64,000 bases of DNA. Source: Cunninghamella blakesleeana. Lineage: Eukaryota; Mucoromycota; Mucoromycetes; Mucorales; Cunninghamellaceae. The stretch is taken from assembly GCA_017871115.1 (NCBI GenBank), contig JAFCIZ010000002.1, positions 3,741,501-3,805,500 on the forward strand. Direction: 5' to 3'. Below are positions 45,577 through 56,794 of the stretch, one piece after another. The notes beneath the pieces were generated by a model. The model saw nothing but the letters and a program-made list of their open reading frames with translations, was not told the origin of the DNA and made no database searches. The translations under genes were made by a program, and so were the position numbers. How positions within the stretch are numbered: position 1 is the first letter of the stretch; each line of letters begins with the position of its first letter.

Positions 45577-47982
45577 TTAATCTACTTTAATACTAGCAAA
45601 AATTCTTTGTAAAAATACTAAACAAGCAAGATACCCAATTGAACCTAAAATAAAATAAAAGCAAATACAGAAGAAAAAAAATTTTTTAATTAATTATATA
45701 TATATGTATTATTATTATTATCACTATTATTATTATTATTATTGCCACAAAGTACCACACTAATTATATTAGGTGGTGTGAATATTTTTTTTTTTTTTTA
45801 CCAGTCATCACGGTTAATAAAACGCTAATAATAGTAGAATAACCAAAGTAAAGCAATGTACTTGTAAGGGTATCAATAGCCAACTTGTTAAAATAATAAT
45901 AAATGGAATATAAAAAGACATATAAACCAGCAGCACCTGAAGTCATAAAGGCTCTCCAAGACCAGTGATAATCTTCATTACATAAATGGAAATAACACAT
46001 TAAAATGGTCACTTGGGAGCAAGTCAAGACAAGTACTAAAAAGACTAAAAAGAGGAACCCAATACCATAATAAATTCGATGGAACCAAATGCTATTCATA
46101 ATGAAATACATTTCAATAAAGATAGCACCAAAAGGTAAAGTACCACCCATAAGAATAGATGGCCAGCTACGTAAATAAACAGGTTGATCAGGAATTTGAC
46201 GTGGAATTTGATTGGTACGTACGGGATGTTCAATACGAGGTTTACGGAATCCAAAGTAAGATCCTGCTACACTAAGTGGTAAGGCAATTAATCCCCACAT
46301 GGCTAACACGGCAACCATGGTTCCAAAAGGTACGGCTCCAGAGGCTTTTGATCCAATTAATAAGAAATTTAAAGCAAATAATGTTCCAAAAATGAGGCTA
46401 TATTTTTTTTTAAAAAAAAAAGTAGGTTCCATTAATATACTTTTATTATACATTCTCTTCTTTTTATTATTATTTTATTTTATTTTATTTTATTACTTAC
46501 CCTGGGAAGAAGGTGGCTGTTAACAACATATTTGTTTTCCATGATTCACCACCGTTCATTTTATATAAACGAGCAGATACGAAACCAGAGATAACGCTAA
46601 ATACCATAAATAAGATGATCATGACTGTAGCTAAAGCACCACGATTAGAAGGAGAAAGGAAACCAAGAACGGCAAAAACTATGAATTAAATTTAAATTAA
46701 ATTAAAAAATAAAAGAGCAGGAGAGAATGTGAATCCACAATGTTTTTATTATTTTTAAAATAATAATAAAAAATCACCATCTATTTTTATTTTATTTTTT
46801 TTTCTTACCAAGAGTAGAAGCACCCATAGCAACCAATTGAGCGCCATTTCCAACAATAACAGATAACCATAAAGATTTTACAGGAGGGCGGAAGACATCC
46901 CCATGAACCAATTTCCAGCCATAATCTTCTTGAACATCTTCTTGAACTTCTACAGAATTATAACGACTAATATCTTTGTATAAAGCACGGATAAGGATCA
47001 TAGCCACCATACCTGTTAAGAAAAGCACAATGACGATGGAATTGACTAAAGAAAACCAATGAATAGAAGGATCTAAAACGTGAAGATAATTATCCCAACG
47101 AGTTGCCCAAGGTTTCTTTGAAGGCTTCCATTTCACAGAATAAGTATAAATCACTCCACCATTTTTTTTAGTTAAATGGAAAGCTGTAAGTTCACTGTCA
47201 CATACTGCATCCTTTCTATCTTTACTAACTGCCTTCACTTCAACACCTACTACATTCTTTTTTCCATTTGGCCGTGTAAAATACTCCACCTCAATTTCAA
47301 AATGGTTATTCAATGATATACCTTCATTATTATTATCTCCAAGTCGTACACCAATGTTTGCGTAAGTTTGTTTTGTACGCTCATCCACTATTTCATGGGC
47401 AGCTGGTAATCCATCAATGGTCCATGTCATGGAATATTCATCTTCGATACATTTATTAATAAAGTCGACGTCTACCTCTGGAATTGACTCTGTTTTGCAA
47501 AGGAGTTTACATGTTACATCCTTATTCATTTGTAACTAGTTATAATAAAGTATAATATATACATATATGATCGTTATTATTAATATTATTAATATAGTTA
47601 ACCATCATTCAATATTCATTTATTTATTTTTATTATACACTTTTAATTGTAGAATATTATTATTAAGTATTACCTTAAAAGCAGAAGAAAAAATACGATC
47701 TCCAAATATAATACTACCTAATGATTCCGGTTGTTTTTCAGGTTCTGAATCAGGTCTACAAAAATGGAATCTTTCATCATAATAATCATAAGAAACTACT
47801 GATTTAACTTGTTGATTGGACATTGGTGTTAAAGTATTTACATATAAAGGAACTTCATCATTATCGCTATAGTCTTCAGGCGCAACGCCAGGTAAATAGA
47901 AAGCTTGACAACATTGTATTATGAATGCAAAAAAGATTACAAGAAGTAGTATACAACTCCTACTCCTTACTTTAAAAGACAT
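45577..47982 (-). CDS. Nonaspanin EMP70/TM9SF
   Basis: The five exons are 47982-47674, 47535-46809, 46678-46501, 46397-45802 and 45644-45577, giving 625 aa. A cleavable signal peptide (about residues 10-28, ILLLVIFFAFIIQCCQAFYL) leads into the family's FYLPGVAPEDY. The lumenal domain includes FHFCRP, ESLGSIIFGDR and KDVTCKLLC. Nine hydrophobic segments follow, starting at NSIVIVLFLTGMVAMILI, with YGWKLVHGDVFRPP, GAVPFGTMVAVLAMW, RTNQIPRQIPDQP and MGGTLPFGAIFIE. The C-terminus SIKVD fits the KxD/E-type COPI-binding Golgi-retention signal of TM9 proteins. These proteins sort transmembrane cargo in Golgi and endosomes and affect adhesion and metal balance. The last exon is short and carries the last membrane segment's end and the retention signal. 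Confidence 0.95.
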
Positions 47983-48478
47983 TTTTTTTTATTTTATTTT
48001 ATATTACTTTATATTATTTTATTTAATTTATATATAGATATAAGTTAATGAAAAAAAAAAAGGGAAGAGAAGTGAAAAAAAGAAAATTTCTTTCTATAAA
48101 ATTAAATACAAGTACACGTATAATTAATTTTTTTTAATTTCAGCCATAGTTTTTTTAAAAAAATAAAACTACTAATAATAGTGATTCTAATGATATCATT
48201 ATTATTATAATTATATTTCACATATAAGCCCACTTTATATGTGTATATTTATATATTTATATATATATATATATCACGATCTATTCGATTCTCTAGTTAT
48301 AAAAGTGGGGTGGGTGTGTTGCAAATGCTGATTGGATAAAAAAAACCAAAAAATTCGGAGTTGCAAATATGGATGGATCGTTTCGCATTTTTTTTTTGAT
48401 TTCAAGGTATAATATAATTCAATTAGCATTTTCTCTTTTCTTTTCTTCCATCCATCCATCACATTATATTTTATTAAC
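47983..48478. other. Divergent promoter region between EMP70 and TCTP genes
   Basis: About 0.5 kb with A/T tracts and a (TA)n run (48243-48273). A GC-richer stretch follows (48300-48400) holding GTGGGGTGGGTGTGTTGC and a GGATGGAT element. A CT-rich tract with CCATCCATCCATC lies just before the TCTP start. See findings. Confidence 0.55.
48430..48462 (+). promoter_or_regulatory. Pyrimidine-rich leader of the TCTP gene
   Basis: TTTTCTCTTTTCTTTTCTTC followed by CATCCATCCATC, ending about 17 nt before the start codon. TCTP mRNAs of animals carry pyrimidine-rich 5' ends linked to growth-dependent translation. Whether that applies here is unknown; CT-rich leaders are common in this genome. Confidence 0.4.
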
Positions 48479-49434
48479 ATGCTTATTTACGAAGATATCA
48501 TTTCCGGTAAATGATAATTTTATATAAAAGAAAAAAAGTACGGTAACGCTTTAATAGATGGATTCTAATTTACGATGATATTTTTTTTTATTTAGGTGAC
48601 GAATTATTCTCTGATGCCTATGTAAGATTCCGTTTCAATAAATACTCATTTTCATTCAACCATAATTTATTTTATATATCCTTATAATATTGATATATAT
48701 TTATATATATGTATGTATGTATGTATGTTTGTATTCTTATTTTATTTTATTTTATAATAGCCTATTACTGAAAAAGAAGGTATCTACGAAGTTGACTGTG
48801 CTGTAAGTGATGGAATATATAAATATACAATATACGCGCCTATTTTATTGTATATCCATTTATTCTTAATTACTTATTATCATATAAATAGATGATCCCT
48901 GTTGGTGGTGAAAACGTTGATATTGGTGCCAATCCTTCCGCTGAAGGTGGTGATGACGAAGGTGCCGATGATAGTGTTCAAACCGTTAACAACGTCATTT
49001 ATTCTTTCCGTTTATCTCAAACCAGTTTTGATAAGAAATCTTATATGACTTACCTTAAAGGTTACTTCAAGACCCTTAAAACCAAGTTACAAGAAAATGG
49101 TAAAACTGCCGAAGAAATCGCTGATTTCGAAAAGAAAGCTCAAGCTGCCGCCAAGAAGATCATTGGTAGCTTCAAGGATTATGAATTCTATACTGGTGAA
49201 AGCATGGATGTTGAAGGTATGGTTGCCTTATTGAACTACCGTGAAGATGGTATTACCCCTTACTTCACCTTCTTCAAGGATGGTGTTAAGGAAACTAAAG
49301 TTGTAAGTATTATTTTAATAATAGCAATAATAATATGTGTTTCTTTTTTTTTTTTTAAAAAAAAAGTAAAGAAATGGTAAAGTTGTTTATTTATTCATAC
49401 TCATATTTTTATATTTAATAGTAAATGGATTTCT
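48479..49434 (+). CDS. TMA19: Translationally controlled tumour protein homolog (TCTP/Tma19)
   Basis: The exons are 48479-48506, 48596-48621, 48761-48802, 48892-49302 and 49432-49434, giving 169 aa, the usual family length. The sequence is colinear with TCTP: MLIYEDIISGDELFSDAY, PITEKEGIYEVDC, the flexible acidic loop (NPSAEGGDDEGADDSVQTV), YLKGYFKTLKTKLQENGK, FYTGESMDVEGMVALLNYRE and TPYFTFFKDGVKETKV. The last codon is followed directly by a GTAAGT donor; splicing to the acceptor at 49431 places TAA first, so the final exon contributes only the stop codon. Retention of that intron would append a hydrophobic tail. TCTP associates with ribosomes and elongation factors and binds calcium and tubulin; it is abundant in growing cells. 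Three tiny 5' exons (28, 26 and 42 nt) are typical of highly expressed fungal genes. Confidence 0.95.
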
Positions 49435-51220
49435 CTCTCCCTCTCTCTCCGCCTTATATTGATTCAGTAAAAATCCTTTTTCCTGAATCTATTTAATTAC
49501 CGATCACAACAACAGTACACTAGCTTCTATTTTTTACTTTGATTTTTTAATAATGTTCAATAAATATAAATCTCTCGATTGTAAAATATTTTTTATTTAC
49601 ATTTGACTTTATTTTGATGATGATTAGCGGGTATTAAACCCATTTGCATAAACTACATAAATATACGAGATTAGATGACCCCACTACTATGCATTTAATT
49701 ATATTACAGACAAATAATGCAGTAAAAAAAATTTAGTTTCACAAAAAAGTTAAGGAGTCTAATCATTCTTTTTTTTATTATTATTATAATTAATATATTG
49801 CGTTATCTTTTTATTTTATCTTCATTAACATTTTATTTCTATATATTTTTTTAACCGCATTTTTACATTGTTTAATATATGGTTTTAAAAAATTAATCCC
49901 GACAAAAAAACACCATTTTGTTTATAAAAAAGGTAAAATAAAACTTAACTAGCCAGCATTTCATATAACAATATGATTTATATTTATCCTATTTAGAAAA
50001 ATAAACGTTCTATATACAACAAATTAGAATCAATACTCGGTTCTACTGCTTTATTTTATCTAAGGAATTTTTTTTAGCAATTAAATATAACAAAAATGGT
50101 ACAAGGTTTACAACTAAAATAAAACATATACGTATCAAAAAACATTACTGTTTATAAAACTGTATACTATATATAGAATAATAACAAGAAAAAGACCAGA
50201 GCTTCTATCTAATGAAATACATTTTTATTAAACAATAATACATGAGAAAAGAATATTAAAGGATTTGTTATTATAAGAAAATATCAAAACTTTGGTATCT
50301 TTTATTATAAAACAATTGATTAAGGCAATATACTACAATAAAATAAATATGTCAAATATCCATGATAAATTTACTAATTGATATGGATAGTATATAGATT
50401 AAATAAAATTAAAAAATTTAAAATAATTGAAAATATATAAATAAAATCAAGATTACATATAAATATATTGGAAAAAAAAAATATGACCATGTATTTTTGG
50501 AATAAAATGCCAGTTTTAATATATATATTTATTAATATTATTATTTTTACTATTGTTTAACTTTTTAATGTATATATCATGTATATATATTAACTAGATT
50601 TTATAATCTATAAGTATCAATTAATTTTCAATTATTACTGACTAAATATTTTATGTACATTAAAAAAAGTCAACAAGTTGAATATATTTTTAAACGTAAA
50701 CGAATTATCACTGGAATAAAAAAAATATATTTACTTGTGTATATTTAGTTTTTATATTTATATAAAATAATTTACAATATAGTGTATATATTTAAAGTAT
50801 ACATATATATTTGATTATATCATTTCTTTGAATATAAAATTATTATAAAGATGTATAATAGTATGTTATTATAGTGCATAGTTAAAAACTTATGTAAATA
50901 CTAAATATGTATAAAATTTACTTGTATAAATAATCTAAAAAGATCAAACTAACCAAACCCTATTAATTTCCAATTTGTAAAAAAGATAAAAGAAAAAAAA
51001 ATCATTTTATTATTTTCAAAAGAATATATTTGTATGAAAACCCCTAACTAATAAAAATATGTAATTGCATTCTATCCTTATTCTCTTTTTTTTATTTTTT
51101 ATTTTTTATTTTATTAAGGAAAAAAATAAAAAATAAAAAAATTTATAAATTTATATATATTTATATTATTTTATTTTTTGTTTTGCTTCTTGTTTTAAAA
51201 ATATAAAAGAGGAAAGAGTT
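49435..51220. other. Convergent intergenic region, 1.8 kb
   Basis: The largest gene-poor stretch on the right side, between the TCTP and STT3 3' ends. It begins with CTCTCCCTCTCTCTCC (49434-49450), which could still be TCTP 3' UTR. The remainder is A/T-rich without usable frames. I see no tRNA, repeat family or mobile element. Confidence 0.5.
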
Positions 51221-53666
51221 TTAATCTAATTCTTCAAGAGCTTTTCTTCTTCGTTCACGACTTTTCTTACTTAAAGAATGCTTTTTTTTCTTCTTCCCAG
51301 CTTCAAAATCAGTAGCAGATTTATGAGAACGACCAAGAGGATCCAAGTCTTTCACTTTATAAATACGTACAATCCAATTTTCAGAAGTGAAGGCTTCATC
51401 TAAAACCGATAATTCAGGACTTTTGATAGGTAAACGTTGGTTTCTAACGCGATCCATAGGAGGTTGGCCATTAAACAACTCATTAAATCGATAGTAACTC
51501 ATCTTATACATTAAAGAATCACGCATAGCAGGAGAAGCTTGATCATCCACACGGTAATCCCCTGAAGCAGTAAAATAATTAGCTTCCTTGATTTTATCTG
51601 GCCAGACCCCTTCAGCAATACGAATCATCCATAAATATTTATTAATATCATCACCAGAATAACCTAATAACCCACCGAAAATTACTAATACATAATCCAC
51701 ATCGTGTTGTCTCATGATTTCATAAGCATCTTCTTCATTAGAGGACATGGCACGACCTACTGTAGCAATATGTGTATTATTCCATGTGTTATTATCTACT
51801 AGTGTTGGACGATCAGCCATACCGGCAATTTGATACCCATAATCCCACCATGACATAATCTTTGCATCTTCTTTTGTATTTTTACGTAACCAGTAATAAG
51901 CTTCACGGAAATCATCAATGATATGCTGTGACCCATCTGCATTACGAGAAGCCAAGACAATAGATGGACTTGAATAAGCGTTGGATGTGACCCAAGTACA
52001 ATGCCATACAAACAATATTAAAAAGAAGGTGAAACTGATAACAACCAACATTCTTGAATCTTTTGTGAGAATTTTTCCACTTGTTTTATTATTAATAGAT
52101 GATGAGGTTGAAGAATCTGATTTAGACTGTTGCTTTTTTTTAGTTTGACTTTTCTTTTCAGGTTCATGACCAGCAGCAGTAGCTGCTGATGTTACTTGCT
52201 GTTGTTGTTGAGTAGGGACAATATTAAGATAAGTATCCAATAAAGTAGAAATAGCAATACCAGCACAAACGCATACAACAGGAGTTAATGTCAACATTAA
52301 ACGAACCATAACACCGGCAAAATAAGAAGCAAAGACACTATAAACGATAATAAAGATATGTTCATCATGTAATTTTTGGAAACACATATAAAGACCAGCA
52401 GGGAATAAAAAGATTAACATTTCCAAATCAAAGAAGAAAGATGGCCAAGCTGTAGGTTGATGTTCTGAAACGGAAGCAATAATAGGAATATGAATTTTTG
52501 CATATCCAGTATCCCAAAGAGAATAAAATCGTCCAGTCCAAGGAGCAATAAAACCAGTTAATGTCAATAGAATCAAAGCTGAGAATCCCAAAACAAATGT
52601 ACCTACAACAATAACTTTTAATAATAGCTGGAATTGTTTAGCTTGTAAATGACCTTTTAATAATTCCACAAAGCCTAAAATTTGGCAAAGACCAAAGACG
52701 CCTAAAGCAGCCATATGTTCTGAGGTACGGGTAGGTTGAAAGCCAACAAAAGGTACTTGCATGGACATCAAGGTACCCAAAACATAGAAAGTGGAATAAG
52801 CAACATAAACACGACTTGAGAAACGACCCATGATCATCAAGACAAATGCATGTAAAGGAATGATGTTAATAATAAATACATATCCACCCCAAGCGGCTAC
52901 CATATAAAAATAGAAAAAGGCAGCAAACGCACCATACATGGCTGAGCCTAATTTTAATGCTTTGATCCAAAGATAAAAGGTGAACATTAATAAAAAGATG
53001 GCAATGGCTTCATTATCATAAGATCCTGCTACCGAACGTGAAATATAACCGGGCGCAATACCAATAAATGCTGCTGCTAATAAACCTGCTGAACTGTCTT
53101 TCATTTCTTTGGTTAATAAATAGGTTGCGAATGCTGTGGCGCCAGAAAAGACAGGTGCAAGAAGAACACAGACGTTTCGAATATCCACAGGGAAATGAAG
53201 GTAATGTAATAAATTATGTATAGCTGCTGCTGTCACCATCAAACCAGGATAAACAGTTCCACCTACAACGCGTCCTAAAGGATACCAAGAACGATCGTCA
53301 AACCAATTCCAAAATTCATATATACCATCTTTAACTAACATCTTGGTGGCACGATAATTAAACCTGTTTAAAATAATAAAAATAATAATAATAGTAATAA
53401 TAATATAATGATGATGATGATGATTAATAAGTTATTGCTTTTAGTTGTTGTTAAGTATTGATAATTTATGTATATTTTTGTAAATATACGTCGGATAGAT
53501 GAAAGGCTATTTTTATTATTTTTATTTACCAAGGGTCAAATTCATGAATAACTGATTCATAACGAACAATACTAAAGAGACGTGAAGAAAATGCAGCTGC
53601 TGCTATTAATCCCAGAATAGTCGCCTTTAATAGAGTTTTTTGACTGCTGACTTCTAGTCCAGTCAT
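51221..53666 (-). CDS. STT3: Oligosaccharyltransferase catalytic subunit STT3
   Basis: The two exons are 53666-53530 and 53363-51221, giving 759 aa. STT3 transfers the lipid-linked glycan to Asn-X-Ser/Thr in the ER lumen. The first lumenal loop has HEFDPWFNYRATK, with the metal-binding Asp, followed by [14 protein letters not shown]. About a dozen membrane segments follow, with the SVSE motif ([11 protein letters not shown]) in the external loop. The lumenal domain has the signature [11 protein letters not shown] and [14 protein letters not shown], and later [13 protein letters not shown] for the sequon-binding pocket. A Gln/Ser/Lys-rich insert (about 415-460) is lineage-specific padding in a cytosolic loop. 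The C-terminus is Lys/Arg-rich ([19 protein letters not shown]), as in other STT3 proteins. The start at 53666 is the first in-frame Met, and the first hydrophobic segment begins at about residue 14. Confidence 0.97.
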
Positions 53667-54127
53667 TATATATGAATATATTTATATTTTGATATTTTTA
53701 AAAAAAGAAAGGAAAGAGAAAAAAAATTAATTCAATATAAATTTTTATGGCTCTAAATTTTAAAGACCGCCAAAAATAATGTGCGTGTATTTTATTGGGT
53801 TTTTTTTATATATAAATTAAAAGGTAAAAAAGAAAAATTGAATATATTTTTATTTTATTCCACTCTTCTTTTTCTTTTCATAAATAACTTTGATTATAAA
53901 AATGAATAAGAGTAAAATAAAATGAAATGAAATAAATTTAATTTGAGAAAGAGAAAGAAAGAATATGTAATGAAAAAAAAGATATTAAGTGACTTTTGAA
54001 ATACATAAAAAGGAAATAAAAAATGGTGTATTGTCATTTAATTTGGTTATTGGGATAAAGTAATATATACAATTTTGATTTTTTTGATTTTGTTTATTAT
54101 TATTATTTTGCTTAAATCATTTCCCAG
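53667..54127. other. Intergenic, upstream of STT3
   Basis: 0.46 kb, A/T-rich. Pyrimidine-rich on the STT3 coding strand next to its start (53695-53730). No gene seen. Confidence 0.5.
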
Positions 54128-55510
54128 TTACTCACTATAAATTTTAAAAATAATAATAATAACAATAATAATAATATTATTATTAATAAATAATATTAGT
54201 ATATTGATATTCTCTCATTGTCCTTCTCTTACTTGATCTTTTGTTATTTTTAATCTTTTCTTTCAACTTACGTAAAAATAAATAAATTATTTGTAGCAGC
54301 AACAGCTATAGAGTTTTCTTTTGGATGCCATGAAGCATGTAATATTTTTTTGTTAAAGTCCATATTATCAGAGCCGATATTACTACTAGTACTAACATTA
54401 CCACCATTTATGCTTCTCGAAGTAACCATTTTATTTTTAGTTGAGCCTAAACGTTTCGTTTTAAAAGCTGTTTTATCGGCTTGTAGAGCAATATCAGATT
54501 TTCCTTCACAATCATATATATGGAATGTATTACTATAAGATCCAGATAAGACTGACCTATTTTATTTATAAAAAGGAAAAATCGATTCATTCATTAATTT
54601 TTTGTTTCTTTTTTTTTTCATATTTTCTCTTTTTTTTTTAAAAAAAAAAAAAGAAAAAAAAAACCCTCACTTACTTTCCATCAGCGCTAAACATGCATTC
54701 AAACTTGTCAAAAATACAGTCGTTTTCATATAAATCACATAATCGATTTCTTAATTGATCATGAATTTGAATGGTTTGGACTGGTCTATTATTCATATTA
54801 ATATCCCAAATTTTCAAACCAAGATAGTCTCTGGAGAGAATATATCTACCATCTTGACTAAATCTAACGTCAGATACAGAAGAGATGATTTCAGAGAAGA
54901 ATGATCTATTGGCAGGATTTTCAGCCTCTTCAAAAACTATAAATATATAGAAAAATAAAAATAATAAACATTATGACCATTGTATTCATTTGTATATATG
55001 TGTATATGTATATGTTTAAATTTATAATTACCAGTAGCTTGGCGATCACATAAAGCTGATGAACGCATATCACTAAGCTTAATGGTTCCTTTGCTTGAGC
55101 TATACATGAATATATTACAATGATAAGGATGAAATTCAGCTGCCGTAATCACTTCGGTTAATTCTTCCATATTTGCGGGTTTAATATCCACAATATCTAA
55201 ATAAATGGATGAATAGATATATATATTAATAAATTATAATAATACTTGTAACAAAAAAATAAAAAAAAACCATTATAATTTACTAAAACTTTGATCAGAA
55301 ATATCCAAATTCCATAAATTGATGCGTAAATCATCTGCTGATATATATGTTTCCCCATCCGAATTAGTAGAAATTGAATTAATATGGTATGCATGGGCTA
55401 AAAAAAAATAGTTATAATAAAAATAAAAACAAGGGATAATTAGTTGTCATGAATACATAAATCAATGCTTAATTATATTTATTTTTAATTTATAAATACA
55501 TGTATGTATG

Positions 55511-55546
<36 letters not shown>

Positions 55547-56331
55547 CCATTAGCATATACTTTTCTAGGAACAGCAGCAATAATGGTATCACGATGAGCT
55601 AACTTAGGAATATGTATATATCCAGGTGAAGGTGAAGGTGCCATGGTATTTTCTGCCACAACGCGAAACGACTTTTCGAATAACTTCCATAATTTGATAG
55701 TTTTGTCTATTAAAAAAAATATTAATTTTATAATATAGAAATAAAACTAACAAATATGCAAATTTTTATTATTATTACCATTGGTTGTTAATAAAAAGTG
55801 AGAAGCGTTTTGTCTTTTACACCACTTGATCTTGTTTATTTTTTCTTCTATTTCCAAACTTTTAAGGTAATCAAATTCAGCTTCATGGGATTGAAATTCG
55901 GTATAAAACTTGTATTCACATCCTCTTTTCTATTATGAGCAATGCATTTATTTATATCAATATATATATTTATAAATAGTGCTATTTATACGACATATGT
56001 ATATTATATATAATATGCTTTTTATTTATTATTTTGTATACTTACATTTTGATTTCTTTCAAATAAAACAACACGACCACCTTTGTCACCTGTTGCTAAA
56101 TAATTTCCTGTAGGATCAAATTCAACAGTGGTGATAATATCAGCTATTAAAAGAAGAAGAAAAATAGCCGTTATATATTTCGTAATGATATTCTCTATTT
56201 ATATTTATATATCATCTTTAAAAAATGATAAACAGTCTATCAATGTTATTATTATTACCTTCTGTAATATCATCTGATTCACCTTTATCACCAAAACACT
56301 GAGCAAATTTCCATTGGTGTTCTTCAGCCAT
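54128..56331 (-). CDS. CDC55: Protein phosphatase 2A regulatory subunit B (PR55/Cdc55)
   Basis: The nine exons are 56331-56259, 56143-56046, 55929-55779, 55706-55548, 55397-55284, 55196-55032, 54936-54675, 54556-54272 and 54134-54128, giving 437 aa. It is a seven-bladed WD40 propeller with PR55 hallmarks: [136 protein letters not shown] and [20 protein letters not shown]. The B subunit directs PP2A to substrates in mitotic exit and septation. The last exon is 7 nt (one base of Thr, Glu, stop), needed because the preceding exon ends at AC|GTAAGT right after the final blade. Confidence 0.96.
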
Positions 56332-56794
56332 TATACTTTTTTTATAAATGTATATATATAAACAATAAATAAATAAATAAATAAATAGAGAGAAGAGAAA
56401 GATTTTTTTTATTTGAAAAGGAAAAAGAAAATAAGAAAGAGAGAAAAAAAAACCTATTTTTGACTCCGCTTTTTAAAAAAATTTTCATAGTATATTTTTT
56501 TTATTTTTTTATTTAATAATAACGATGATTTACTTTATATTTTATTAAATATTTGTATAATCCTTGCTTAAATATAATATTATTGTAATAAATAAAATTG
56601 AATACAAAATAGATAATATAAAATATAAATATACACCATCAATGGTAAAAAAATGTACAATGCACCATTTTAAAACTCAACCATAACCCGTGATTTTGAT
56701 GTGATGATTCCCCTCTTTCCTCCTTTCATACTTATTTTATTTATAAAATAGTCTATTATTTAATAAATGGTATCCGAAACATACATAAAATTGT
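56332..56794. other. Intergenic, upstream of PP2A-B
   Basis: 0.46 kb, A/T-rich. It has an (AAAT)n run at about 56365-56386 next to the PP2A-B start and a small GC-richer patch (56686-56728). No gene seen. Confidence 0.5.
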
